Source: Shimia sp040225985
GTDB taxonomy: Bacteria > Pseudomonadota > Alphaproteobacteria > Rhodobacterales > Rhodobacteraceae
Assembly: GCF_040225985.1 (NCBI RefSeq)
Contig: NZ_JBBPEU010000003.1
Location: forward strand, 1 to 64,000
Length of the DNA: 64,000 nt
Reading direction: 5' to 3'
The position numbers were made by a program, and so were the translations under genes. Each line of letters starts with the position of its first letter. The first letter of the stretch is position 1. The notes beneath the pieces were generated by a model that was given only the letters and a program-made list of their open reading frames with translations, had not been told where the DNA came from and did not search any database. Positions 8,335 through 16,504 of the stretch are shown here, one piece after another.

Positions 8335-9681
8335 TTACCAGCGGCGCTCGAAGCGGCGACGAAGGATAATGGCAATGGCATTCATGATCAGCAGGAACAC
8401 CAAGAGAACGATGATGGCGCCGGAAGCACGCTCTACAAAAGCAGGGTCCGAACGCTGGGTCCAGTTGTAAACCTGAACCGGCAGGGCGGCAGCGGGGTCA
8501 AAGAACCCTTCCGGCGGGCCTGCGGGATATTCGCGCACGAAGGCCACCATCCCGATCAGCAACAGCGGCGCGGTTTCACCAAGGGCCTGCGCTAGGCCAA
8601 TGATCGTCCCGGTCAGAATACCGGGCGCGGCCAGGGGCAGCACATGATGGAACACCGCCTGCATCTTCGAGGCCCCGACGCCCAAGGCCGCGTCGCGGAT
8701 TGAGGGTGGCACGGATTTGAGCGAGGCGCGGGTGGCGATGATGATCGTCGGCAGGGTCATCAGGGTCAGCACAAGCCCCCCCACGATGGGCGCCGATTGC
8801 GGCAGCCCCATGAAGTTGATGAAGATCGCCAGACCTAGGATACCGAACACGATGGACGGCACCGCCGCGAGGTTCGAAATGTTCACCTCGACAATATCGG
8901 TGATCCAGTTCTTCGGCGCAAACTCTTCAAGATAGATCGACGCCGCCACCCCAATCGGCAGTGTCAGGCACAGGACCACGATCATCATGTAGAACGACCC
9001 AAGGATGGCCACGCCCAGACCCGAAGCCTCGGGGCGGTTTTCCGAGGCGTCCGCCCAGATCAGGAAGCCCAGATTGAACGAGGTCTTGAGATAGCCCGCC
9101 TCTTTCAACTGGTCGGCCAGCATCAACTGCTCGGGCGAGACGTTCTTGTCCAGTTTGGCGGTCTCTTCCGTCACGCGGCCCTTGTAATAGCCGTCGATCC
9201 GGCCATTCGCGAGGAACTTGAACGTCACCGTTTCCCCGATCATGTCGGGGTTTTCGAGGACGAAGCGGCGCAACTCGGCCGGCCCTTCTTTCGAGATCAT
9301 CTTGCCGGCGTCCTTGGCCTTGAGGCCCTCAACACCAATCTCGGGATTTTCGGCGATGATCGTCTCGAAGGATTTGGTGATCAGCGGCGCATAGCCGAAG
9401 GTCGACACCTTGGCGATCTTTTCAATGTCGCGGGTGCCCGCCTTGTCCAGCTTGGCCGGATCCAGATAGACATCCATGGTGATGAATGTCTGGCGGAAGG
9501 CCGACGACCCGTTGGCAAGGATCGACCCCAGAAGACCAACCAGCGCCAAGATCGCAATCGCGATGGCAATCACGCCATACATGCGGAACCGGGCCTCGGC
9601 GGCGTTGCGTTTCTTGGTGCGTGCGTCCTGAACCAGAAGCGAAGTGCTGTGCACGCCGGAATTGTTGGTCGCGTCGGTCAT
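8335..9681 (-). CDS. pstA: Phosphate ABC transporter permease PstA
   Basis: This 448-residue permease is much longer than the roughly 300 residues of the E. coli protein. The first ~200 residues hold one membrane span (about 33-55) and a large non-membrane domain of the kind called DUF3333 in alphaproteobacterial PstA. The C-terminal half carries the binding-protein-dependent permease fold, including the EAA-type loop (DAALGVGASKMQAVFHHVLPLAAPG region). The ATG overlaps the pstC stop (ATGA), so the two permease subunits are translationally coupled. Confidence 0.94.
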   Translation of the reverse strand: MTDATNNSGVHSTSLLVQDARTKKRNAAEARFRMYGVIAIAIAILALVGLLGSILANGSSAFRQTFITMDVYLDPAKLDKAGTRDIEKIAKVSTFGYAPLITKSFETIIAENPEIGVEGLKAKDAGKMISKEGPAELRRFVLENPDMIGETVTFKFLANGRIDGYYKGRVTEETAKLDKNVSPEQLMLADQLKEAGYLKTSFNLGFLIWADASENRPEASGLGVAILGSFYMMIVVLCLTLPIGVAASIYLEEFAPKNWITDIVEVNISNLAAVPSIVFGILGLAIFINFMGLPQSAPIVGGLVLTLMTLPTIIIATRASLKSVPPSIRDAALGVGASKMQAVFHHVLPLAAPGILTGTIIGLAQALGETAPLLLIGMVAFVREYPAGPPEGFFDPAAALPVQVYNWTQRSDPAFVERASGAIIVLLVFLLIMNAIAIILRRRFERRW

Positions 9682-11138
9682 TCGTACTGCTCCCGGTACT
9701 TGCGAACGATATAAAGGGCCAGAACATTCAGCCCCAGCGTCACCACGAAGAGCGACAGGCCAAGGGCAAAGGCCACGAGCGTTTCAGGGCTGGCAAATTC
9801 TGTGTCGCCGGTCAGCTGGCTAACGATTTTCACAGTGATCGTCGTCATTGCCTCGAACGGGTTCATCGAGAGCTTGGCCGCGGCCCCTGCCCCCATAACC
9901 ACGATCATGGTTTCGCCAATCGCGCGCGATGCGGCCAGCAGCACGGCGCCGACAATGCCGGGCAGCGCGGCAGGCAGGATCACCTGTTTGACGGTTTCCG
10001 ACCGGGTCGCGCCAAGCCCGTAAGAGCCGTCGCGCATCGCCTGCGGCACCGCGTTGATCACGTCGTCAGACAGCGACGACACGAAGGGGATCAGCATGAT
10101 GCCCATGACCAGCCCCGCTGTCATCACCGACGAAGACGAGGTGCCCAGCCCAAGCGGCTGGGCAAAGTAATCGCGCAGCAGCGGGCCAACCGTGATCAGG
10201 GCAAACAGGCCGTAAACGATGGTCGGGATCCCGGCGAGGATTTCAACGGCGGGTTTGACGATCGACCGCACCCGCTTCGAGGCGTATTCCGACAAGTATA
10301 CCGCCACCAGCAACCCAATCGGCACGGCAAAGATCAGCGCCACGAACGACACATAAAGCGTGCCCCAGAGCAGCGGCGCAATCCCGAGATCCGACCCGCC
10401 GGTGAATTGCGGGTTCCAAGTCAGGTTGAAGAAAAAGTCCTTGGCCGGATACAGCCGGAAGAAATGCGCGGTCTCGAACAGCAGCGAGGCGATGATTCCG
10501 ACCGTGGTCAGGATCGCCACGGTGGAAGACAGGATCAACAGCGCCTTGACCGCCGCCTCCGATACGTTGCGCGCGCGAAACTCAGGGCGGATGCGCATCA
10601 GCGCAAACAGGAACCCGGCGACAGACAGCGCCAGAACCACAACCGACATGGCCACGCGCAGTGTCGCGGTGATCGCGCGGTATTCCTTGGCGGCGGCCAG
10701 CACGTTCTGCGGAATGTCCGAGGCCACTGCGACCCCCACCTCGGCCAGCACGGCGCGCACATTTGTGGCGCCCGCGTCAAGGGCATCAATCTGGGGTTCG
10801 GTCAGCGCGCCCGCGACCACCGCCACGTCCAGACCGTCCGAAATCCGGCGCACATCGGCCATCACGAGGTCAAGCGAGGTCGTCTCGGCCAGCTTGGCCG
10901 GATCAATCATCCCGCTGACCTGGCTTTCAACGTAAAGCGGCTGCAACAGCAGCCAGGCAAAGGATACCAGAAGGGCCGGAACAGCAGCTGCCAGAAACAC
11001 GGTCTGGCCATAATAACTGGGCAAGGAATGCAGCTGTCGCACATCCCCCCCGACCATCGCGAGGGAACGTTTGCGCCCCACGAAAAAGCCGACGGTCGCG
11101 ATGGCGACCACGGCGAGAAGAACAAGACCGGCGCTCAT
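9678..11138 (-). CDS. pstC: Phosphate ABC transporter permease PstC
   Basis: The 486-residue permease subunit has a long N-terminal part with two or three spans and a periplasmic-looking insert (about residues 75-145), matching the extended alphaproteobacterial PstC form (DUF3708-type N-terminus). The permease domain follows, with the coupling-loop sequence DGSYGLGATRSETVKQVILPAALPGI. It partners PstA, whose gene overlaps its 3' end. It is separated from pstS by 76 bases containing a strong hairpin with a T-tract, which would lower its expression relative to the binding protein. Confidence 0.94.
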   Translation of the reverse strand: MSAGLVLLAVVAIATVGFFVGRKRSLAMVGGDVRQLHSLPSYYGQTVFLAAAVPALLVSFAWLLLQPLYVESQVSGMIDPAKLAETTSLDLVMADVRRISDGLDVAVVAGALTEPQIDALDAGATNVRAVLAEVGVAVASDIPQNVLAAAKEYRAITATLRVAMSVVVLALSVAGFLFALMRIRPEFRARNVSEAAVKALLILSSTVAILTTVGIIASLLFETAHFFRLYPAKDFFFNLTWNPQFTGGSDLGIAPLLWGTLYVSFVALIFAVPIGLLVAVYLSEYASKRVRSIVKPAVEILAGIPTIVYGLFALITVGPLLRDYFAQPLGLGTSSSSVMTAGLVMGIMLIPFVSSLSDDVINAVPQAMRDGSYGLGATRSETVKQVILPAALPGIVGAVLLAASRAIGETMIVVMGAGAAAKLSMNPFEAMTTITVKIVSQLTGDTEFASPETLVAFALGLSLFVVTLGLNVLALYIVRKYREQYE

Positions 11139-11170
11139 GGAATCTCCGACGGGTAGTCAAAAAAGGTTGA

Positions 11171-11197
11171 GGGTGGCGCCGGACCATGGCGCCACCC
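11171..11197 (-). terminator. Hairpin between pstS and pstC (partial terminator/attenuator)
   Basis: A perfect 10-bp stem (GGGTGGCGCC / GGCGCCACCC) with a 7-base loop lies just after the pstS stop. Read on the minus strand it is followed, six bases on, by six T residues (11159-11164). As pstC, pstA and pstB continue on the same strand, it probably acts as a leaky terminator or 3' stabiliser that favours pstS mRNA. Confidence 0.7.
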
Positions 11198-11214
11198 GGT
11201 CGTTTCGGGCGCGC

Positions 11215-12249
11215 TTAGTTCAGCGGAGCCATTGCGGTGCCGTTGGCAACCATTTCCTGGGTCTTGGCCAGCTCGGGGTCAGACACCAGACCGTACTCGG
11301 CCAGCGGGCCGTCGGGGCCTGCGATCTCGTCCGAGACGAAGAAGTCGATGTATTCCTGCAGGCCGGGGATCACACCCAGATGCGCGTTCTTGACGTAAAA
11401 GAAAAGCGGACGCGACACGGGATATTCACCCGAAGCCACGGTTTCGGTCGACGGGGTCACGCCGTCCATGGTGGCCACGATCAGCTTGTCGGTGTTGTTC
11501 TGGTAGAACGACAGGCCGAACACGCCGATGGCCTGCGGGTTAGCGTCCAGTCGCGCGAGGGTCTCGGTATAGTCGCCGTCGATATCAACCGACACACCGT
11601 CGGTGCGCAGCGCGTGACAGGCTTTCTTGCCGGCTTTCTTGTCGCCGCCATTGGCCTCGACCAACAGGTCCAGCGCGCCGGTGGCTTTACAGCCGGCTTC
11701 CAGAACCTTCTTGTCGAACACTTCGCGGGTACCGTGCTTGGTGCCGGGGATGAAAGCCAGAACGTCTTGTGCAGGCAGGTCGCCGTTCACGTCGGCCCAT
11801 TGTTTGTTCGGGTTGGCAACCAGCTTGCCGTCAACCACGACTTCTTTGGCCAGCGCATTGAACCAGTCGGCGGGGGTGAAGGCAAAGGCCGGGCCGTTGA
11901 TGTCCGAGGCAAACACGATGCCGTCATAGCCAAAACGTACTTCCATGATTTCGGTCACGCCGTTCGAGGCACACAGGTCGATGTCCGACTGTTTGATGCG
12001 CGAGGACGAGTTCGCGATGTCGATGGTGTTTTCGCCAACACCTTCACACATGGCCTTGCGACCTGCACCCGAACCGCCACCTTCTACGACGGGGGTCGGG
12101 AAATCAAAGTTCTCGCCAAACGCTTCGGCGACGATGGTGGCATAGGGCAGAACGGTCGAAGACCCTTTGATCTGCAGCTGATCGCGGGCAGAGGCGGTGG
12201 TGGCAGCGGCGATGATGGCCAGTGCCGAAGCGGTCAGTTTTACGGACAT
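11215..12249 (-). CDS. pstS: Phosphate ABC transporter substrate-binding protein PstS
   Basis: The 344-residue product begins with a signal peptide (MSVKLTASALAIIAAATTASA) and a mature start at about residue 22. The phosphate-binding type II periplasmic fold is recognised from GSSTVLPYATIVAEAF near the start and GGGSGAGRKAMCEG near residue 58, which carry phosphate-contact serines and glycines in this family. It delivers phosphate to PstC/PstA. It heads the transport operon, with its own Pho box 75-107 bases upstream of the ATG and a hairpin after its stop. Confidence 0.95.
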   Translation of the reverse strand: MSVKLTASALAIIAAATTASARDQLQIKGSSTVLPYATIVAEAFGENFDFPTPVVEGGGSGAGRKAMCEGVGENTIDIANSSSRIKQSDIDLCASNGVTEIMEVRFGYDGIVFASDINGPAFAFTPADWFNALAKEVVVDGKLVANPNKQWADVNGDLPAQDVLAFIPGTKHGTREVFDKKVLEAGCKATGALDLLVEANGGDKKAGKKACHALRTDGVSVDIDGDYTETLARLDANPQAIGVFGLSFYQNNTDKLIVATMDGVTPSTETVASGEYPVSRPLFFYVKNAHLGVIPGLQEYIDFFVSDEIAGPDGPLAEYGLVSDPELAKTQEMVANGTAMAPLN

Positions 12250-12323
12250 GATATGTACTCCATTGGTTTTGGCCTTGTGTGCACAAAGCCTCGGGAGCGG
12301 GTGCTAAGCCCCTCGGGCTAAGC

Positions 12324-12356
12324 TTTTGTGACGGGTATGTAACGCTTTTATGACAG
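12324..12356 (-). promoter_or_regulatory. Pho box upstream of pstS (three 11-bp units)
   Basis: Read on the minus strand there are three consecutive 11-base units: CTGTCATAAAA, GCGTTACATAC and CCGTCACAAAA. The first matches the PhoB half-site consensus (CTGTCAT plus an AT-rich tail) perfectly and the third closely; the middle one is weaker. The site ends 75 bases before the pstS ATG and overlaps the phoR stop codon (12348-12350). PhoB binding here would activate pstS and the downstream genes. Confidence 0.85.
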
Positions 12357-13421
12357 GGTGCCGGATGGGGCGCGGTTTTCCTGTTTTTTAGGCAAAATAA
12401 CCGTGAAAGTTGATCCCTTCCCCAAGGTACTTTCAATCTGAAGGCGACCGCGATGGCGATTCAGAATGTGTTTCACGATGGCCAGACCCAACCCGGTGCC
12501 CCCCATCTCGCGCGAGCGATGCGAGTCGATTCTGTAGAATCGTTCGGTCAGGCGCGGGATATGCGCAGAATCGATGCCCGGCCCGTTGTCCGAGACCGAA
12601 ATCAAAAGCGCAGGCGTGCGCAATACGTGATCGCGCGGCGTTTCCGACAGGTGCACATCGACATGCGTGCCCTGTCCCCCGTATTTCAGCGCGTTCTCGA
12701 CGAGGTTCATGAACACTTGCACCAATTGGTCCGCGTCCCCCACCACCATGGGCAGTGCTTCGGGCGCGGAATAGGTAAAGGTGCCGCCGTTTTCCTCGGC
12801 CACGGTGGACAGGTTGCGCAGCACCGATTTCAACACCTGATCCAGATCGACCGACGCCGTGGGGCGCATCCGCGCGTTTTCCTCGACCCGGCTCAGCGAC
12901 AGAAGATCGCCCACCAGCCGGTTCATGCGGCTGGCTTCGGACGACATGGTGGAAAGGAACCTTTCCTGCGCTTCGGGATCGTTGCGCGCGGGGCCCTGCA
13001 GGGTTTCGATAAAGCCAAGGATCGCGGTCAGCGGCGTACGCAGCTCGTGGCTGACATTGGCGACAAAATCGCGGCGCATCTTGTCAGCCTGCAACATGTG
13101 GGTCACGTCTGTGAAACACAGCAGCACCCCGTGCATCCCCCCGCCCGACACTTTCGAAAAGGTCACGTCATAGCGGATGTTATGGGGGCCGTCATGGTGG
13201 TGATAGACCGCCGATTGCCTGTCCCCCTGCACGAGGCAGGCCTCCAGCGCATCAATCAGGCCGGGCTGACGAAACACCAACACAAAGGGGCGTTGTTGCC
13301 CTGCATTGGCATTCAGCGTCAGGGCCGCCTTGTTGGCCGCCATGATCCGGGCATCCGCCCCGACAAACACCGAAGGCAATGGGATGCCATCGACAAAGGA
13401 TTGCGCAAGGTCAAGAGACAT
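12348..13421 (-). CDS. phoR: Phosphate regulon sensor histidine kinase PhoR (no membrane span visible)
   Basis: This 357-residue kinase has a PAS-like domain (about 1-110), a HisKA domain with phospho-acceptor H125 in NVSHELRTPLTA, and a HATPase domain with N box (NLVENALKYG), G1 (SVSDNGPGID) and G2 (GGTGLGLAIVKH). Its position directly before pstS in a pst-pho operon supports PhoR, the kinase for PhoB. Unlike enterobacterial PhoR, no hydrophobic segment precedes the PAS domain, so this form looks soluble and would depend on PstSCAB/PhoU contacts for membrane association. No better upstream in-frame start is seen. Confidence 0.9.
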   Translation of the reverse strand: MSLDLAQSFVDGIPLPSVFVGADARIMAANKAALTLNANAGQQRPFVLVFRQPGLIDALEACLVQGDRQSAVYHHHDGPHNIRYDVTFSKVSGGGMHGVLLCFTDVTHMLQADKMRRDFVANVSHELRTPLTAILGFIETLQGPARNDPEAQERFLSTMSSEASRMNRLVGDLLSLSRVEENARMRPTASVDLDQVLKSVLRNLSTVAEENGGTFTYSAPEALPMVVGDADQLVQVFMNLVENALKYGGQGTHVDVHLSETPRDHVLRTPALLISVSDNGPGIDSAHIPRLTERFYRIDSHRSREMGGTGLGLAIVKHILNRHRGRLQIESTLGKGSTFTVILPKKQENRAPSGTLS

Positions 13422-13470
13422 GAGTCCGGTCCGCGGTAAGGTCGCCCAAAGACTTTCCGAGACTCGGGGG

Positions 13471-13514
13471 TTTGTAAACTGGGCAAGACAAAAGTTTCAC
13501 CCAGTTGTTACAAA
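13471..13514. repeat. Inverted repeat upstream of phoR
   Basis: TTTGTAAACTGGG pairs with CCCAGTTGTTACAAA over 13 bp with a 2-base bulge and a 16-base loop. It lies 50-93 bases upstream of the phoR ATG and 65 bases beyond the stop of the carbonic-anhydrase-like gene. No T-tract follows on either strand. It may be an operator for phoR or a 3' structure of the gmk operon. Confidence 0.5.
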
Positions 13515-13578
13515 TCGCACTTTTAACATTAAAATCAACGCACTATGATGGGCACTTAAGGTAAATCACTCCGATAAC

Positions 13579-14100
13579 CTAGACAGGCTTCAGGCCCGCG
13601 CGGAACCGGCGCATGTTTTCCTGGTAGTGAAGGGCACTGGCGCGCAGCCCGTTGATGGCCGCCTCATCCAGTTGCCGCACCACCTTGCCCGGCGCGCCCA
13701 TGACCAGCGATCCGTCGGGAATTTCTTTGCCCTCGGTAATCAGGGCGCCTGCCCCGATCAGGCAGTTCTTGCCGATTTTGGCACCGTTCAACACGGTGGC
13801 CCCCATCCCGATCAGGCTGTTGTCGCCAATGCTACAGCCGTGCAGCATCGCCTTGTGCCCGATCGTACACCCCGCCCCGATGGTCAGAGGAAAACCCATA
13901 TCGGTGTGCATGACGGTGTTTTCCTGCACGTTCGATCCGGCCCCGATCAGGATCAGTTCGTTATCGCCGCGCAGGGTGCAGCCGAACCAGACCGACGCCC
14001 CCTCTTCCACGCGAATCTTGCCCACCAGATTGGCATCCGGCGCAACCCAGCTGTCTTCGGCAATTTCGGGCGCGGCCCCGTCCAGTTCATAAAGCGGCAT
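13579..14100 (-). CDS. Gamma-carbonic-anhydrase-like hexapeptide-repeat protein
   Basis: This 173-residue left-handed beta-helix protein has repeated hexapeptides (for example LTIGAGCTIGHKAM and SLIGMGATVLNGAKIG). The three histidines that bind zinc in gamma carbonic anhydrases are present as H65, H82 and H87. Members of this family (YrdA/PaaY/Cam-like) range from active carbonic anhydrases to proteins without demonstrated activity, so function is likely but not certain. The ATG overlaps the gmk stop by one base (TAATG), making it the third gene of a yicC-gmk-carbonic anhydrase operon. Confidence 0.88.
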   Translation of the reverse strand: MPLYELDGAAPEIAEDSWVAPDANLVGKIRVEEGASVWFGCTLRGDNELILIGAGSNVQENTVMHTDMGFPLTIGAGCTIGHKAMLHGCSIGDNSLIGMGATVLNGAKIGKNCLIGAGALITEGKEIPDGSLVMGAPGKVVRQLDEAAINGLRASALHYQENMRRFRAGLKPV

Positions 14101-14762
14101 TACGACATCTCCTCGAATTCGGCCTGAAGGCTGCGCACGTGCGATTGCAACATCGGTTGCTGTTCGCGGCGCATCCGTTCGGCAGTGATGATGGTTTTCA
14201 ACTGGGTCTCGGTGGCGTCCAGATCGTCATTGACCAGCACGTAATCATAGGCCCCCCAGTGGCTGATCTCGTCCCAGCTTTTCTGCATCCGCTTGGAAAT
14301 CACCTCGTCACTGTCCTGCCCGCGCGTGACAAGACGGCGGTGCAGCTCGGTGATCGAGGGCGGCAGGATGAAGATCGACAGCGCATGTTTGCCAAGGTTC
14401 GAATTGCGGATCTGCTGTTCACCCTGCCAGTCGACGTCAAACAGCACGTCGTTGCCCGAGTCGATCACCTTTTGCACCGGGGCCGAGGGCGAGCCATAGA
14501 AGTTCCCGAACACGTGGGCATGTTCCAGCATTTCGCCACTGGCCACCATGCGTTTGAATTCGTCTTCAGAGAGGAAGTAATATTCGCGGCCATGTTCTTC
14601 GCCGGGGCGCGGCGCACGGGTGGTGGCCGAAACCGAGAAGCTCAGGCCCGGATCCCACTCCATCAGACGCCGTGCCAGCGTCGATTTTCCCGCGCCCGAG
14701 GGCGAGGACAGGATGACAAGAAGGCCGCGTCGGTTGGTCATGTCGGTCATGAGATCATTCAT
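14100..14762 (-). CDS. gmk: Guanylate kinase
   Basis: The product phosphorylates GMP to GDP using ATP. The P-loop SSPSGAGKST lies near the N-terminus, and the family signature (SATTRAPRPGEEHGREYYFLSEDEF) follows. The chosen ATG at 14762 overlaps the yicC stop (ATGA) and gives 220 residues, close to the usual length; an ATG at 14750 is an alternative. The open frame continues upstream to 14855, but that part lies in yicC and is not protein-like. The yicC-gmk arrangement is common in proteobacteria. Confidence 0.95.
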   Translation of the reverse strand: MNDLMTDMTNRRGLLVILSSPSGAGKSTLARRLMEWDPGLSFSVSATTRAPRPGEEHGREYYFLSEDEFKRMVASGEMLEHAHVFGNFYGSPSAPVQKVIDSGNDVLFDVDWQGEQQIRNSNLGKHALSIFILPPSITELHRRLVTRGQDSDEVISKRMQKSWDEISHWGAYDYVLVNDDLDATETQLKTIITAERMRREQQPMLQSHVRSLQAEFEEMS

Positions 14763-15679
14763 TCCACGTTTTGGACTTGTTCGCGCATCTGGTCGATCAC
14801 CGCCTTGAGGTCCAGCCCGATGCGCGTCAGATCGGTGTTTTGCGATTTGCTGCACAGGGTGTTGGCCTCGCGGTTGAACTCCTGCATCAGGAAATCCAGC
14901 TTGCGGCCCACGGGGCTGCCCGCAGCGAGAAGATCGCGCGCCGCATCCACATGGGCGCGCAAGCGATCGATTTCTTCGGTGATGTCCTGCTTGACCGCGA
15001 TCAGCGCCAGTTCCTGCGCGATGCGGGTCTCGTCCATGTCATCGACATTGTCCATCACCTTGGCAAGGTTGCGACGCAGCGCGGCGGCGGTTTCATCGCG
15101 CCGGTCTTCCAGCACGCCGGTGGCGGCCTCGGTCAGGGCAGCAATCTGGTTCAGCTGATCTTTCAGCACGGAGTCCAGGGCTTCGCCCTCGGCGCGGCGC
15201 ATTTGCAGGAACGCATCCAGAAGGTCGGGCAAATCGGCAAGGATCGCCTCGCGCAGGGCTTTCGTGTCGGTCTCAACGCTGGCCGCGTCCAGCACGCCGC
15301 GCTGCGCCAGAACATCGCTGGTCGTGGCGGGGGCCAGAGACAGGCCGCGCTCCAGCGCGCGGGTTTCGATTTCAGCCAAGGCATCCAGAACCACGTCAAG
15401 CTGGCTGGTATTCAGCGCAAGCGTTTCGCCCTCTTCCTCGCGCGAGATGCGCAAGGACAGGCTGACCGAGCCGCGCGCCAGCGCCTTGCCAAGGCTGGCA
15501 CGAATGGCGGGTTCCAGCCCTTCGATCCAGTCCGGCACCCGCAGGCGCAGATCCAGCCCCTTGGCATTCACGCTGCGCAGGTCCATCGACCAGCTGAACC
15601 CCAGTGCCGCCCCTTTTTGCGCGGCAAATCCTGTCATTGATTGCAGCAAGGGCCGCTCCTTTTCTGATTGCCCCGACAC
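14759..15679 (-). CDS. YicC/YloC family endoribonuclease
   Basis: The product has the family N-terminus SMTGFA and the C-terminal region with GRKLDFLMQEFNREANTLCSKS that defines YicC-type proteins. E. coli YicC is an endoribonuclease linked to RNA turnover; B. subtilis YloC is a relative. A GTG at 15679 with AGGGGA upstream gives 306 residues. A TTG at 15649, preceded by GGAG, would start closer to SMTGFA and may be the true start. It is the first gene of an operon with gmk. Confidence 0.88.
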   Translation of the reverse strand: MSGQSEKERPLLQSMTGFAAQKGAALGFSWSMDLRSVNAKGLDLRLRVPDWIEGLEPAIRASLGKALARGSVSLSLRISREEEGETLALNTSQLDVVLDALAEIETRALERGLSLAPATTSDVLAQRGVLDAASVETDTKALREAILADLPDLLDAFLQMRRAEGEALDSVLKDQLNQIAALTEAATGVLEDRRDETAAALRRNLAKVMDNVDDMDETRIAQELALIAVKQDITEEIDRLRAHVDAARDLLAAGSPVGRKLDFLMQEFNREANTLCSKSQNTDLTRIGLDLKAVIDQMREQVQNVE

Positions 15680-15823
15680 CTAATGCCATCCCCTGACAAG
15701 GTGCAAGGCTTTCACGGGAACTGCGCAGCGGAAGTTAACCATTTTCCACGGTTTTTCTACGCATTTGGGGAAAATCTGACATAGTCCTTTAAGGAGTTGT
15801 TAGGGAATTGGGAGGGCCGCACC

Positions 15824-16444
15824 ATGTGGTCAATCACAGGGTCCATGAAAGGCCCGGACAAAGGATCGCACACCACCGCGCGGGATGAGACCGGTCTGCG
15901 CCGGCTGCAGGACATCGAAACCTATTGGGACAGCCTGCGCCGCGATCGCCGCCTGCCCGCACGGGCCGAAGTTGATCCGCGCAGCCTGCAGGCGGCACTC
16001 GCCCAGACCTTCATTCTGGAACGGATCGCACCGGGTATGGCGCGGGTGCGCGTGGCCGGGCATCTTTTGTCCGATCTTCTGGGCGTCGAGATGCGCGGGA
16101 TGCCGGTCGGATCCCTGATTGTGCCCGAGTCGCGGATGGACTTTGGGGCGGTGCTGGAAGACGTATTTCGCGGCCCGGCCAAGGCCACGCTGCGGTTCAG
16201 CGGGGATCCGGGCCCGACGCGCCCGCGCCTTGCGGCGGATATGATCCTGTTGCCGCTGACCGGCCATCGCGGCGATGTCTCGCGCGTATTGGGCGGCGTG
16301 GCGTTTCACGGCCAGATCGGGCCGCGTCCGCGCCGCCTGGTCCTCGAGGGCAGTTTCCTGCGGCAGGTACGCCGACCAGAGGCTGCCCCCCTGCCCCAGA
16401 CCCGCGCCACGCATGTGCCGCATCTTCGCCTTGTAGAGAACTGA
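15824..16444 (+). CDS. PAS_5-family PAS domain protein
   Basis: This 206-residue soluble protein shows the alphaproteobacterial PAS_5 pattern: an N-terminal YWDSLRRDRRLPARAEVDP block followed by a PAS-like fold (ILERIAPGMARVRVAGHLLSDLLGVEMRGMP). Members often have no attached output domain and their signals are mostly unknown. The ATG at 15824 is preceded by GGAGGG at seven bases; an upstream in-frame TTG at 15797 adds nine unlikely residues. It is a single gene ending at a shared bidirectional terminator with the DAHP synthase gene. Confidence 0.8.
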   Translation: MWSITGSMKGPDKGSHTTARDETGLRRLQDIETYWDSLRRDRRLPARAEVDPRSLQAALAQTFILERIAPGMARVRVAGHLLSDLLGVEMRGMPVGSLIVPESRMDFGAVLEDVFRGPAKATLRFSGDPGPTRPRLAADMILLPLTGHRGDVSRVLGGVAFHGQIGPRPRRLVLEGSFLRQVRRPEAAPLPQTRATHVPHLRLVEN

Positions 16445-16454
16445 TATAAAACGA

Positions 16455-16484
16455 AAAAGGCGCGCCATGGAGGGCGCGCCTTTT
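16455..16484. terminator. Bidirectional rho-independent terminator
   Basis: A perfect 12-bp stem (AAAAGGCGCGCC / GGCGCGCCTTTT) with a 6-base loop sits between the convergent PAS gene and DAHP synthase gene, giving T-tracts on both strands. Confidence 0.9.
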
Positions 16485-16504
16485 GATCTGTCTGGTGTCG
16501 GGCC

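Noticed and set aside
6803..8470. Plus-strand open frame of 555 codons across phoU and pstB
   Set aside because: It is antisense to two unmistakable genes and its translation shows no family features; GC-rich DNA often leaves such frames open.
9486..11156. Plus-strand open frame of 556 codons across pstA and pstC
   Set aside because: Antisense shadow of the two permease genes, rich in Arg/Gln/His with no domain.
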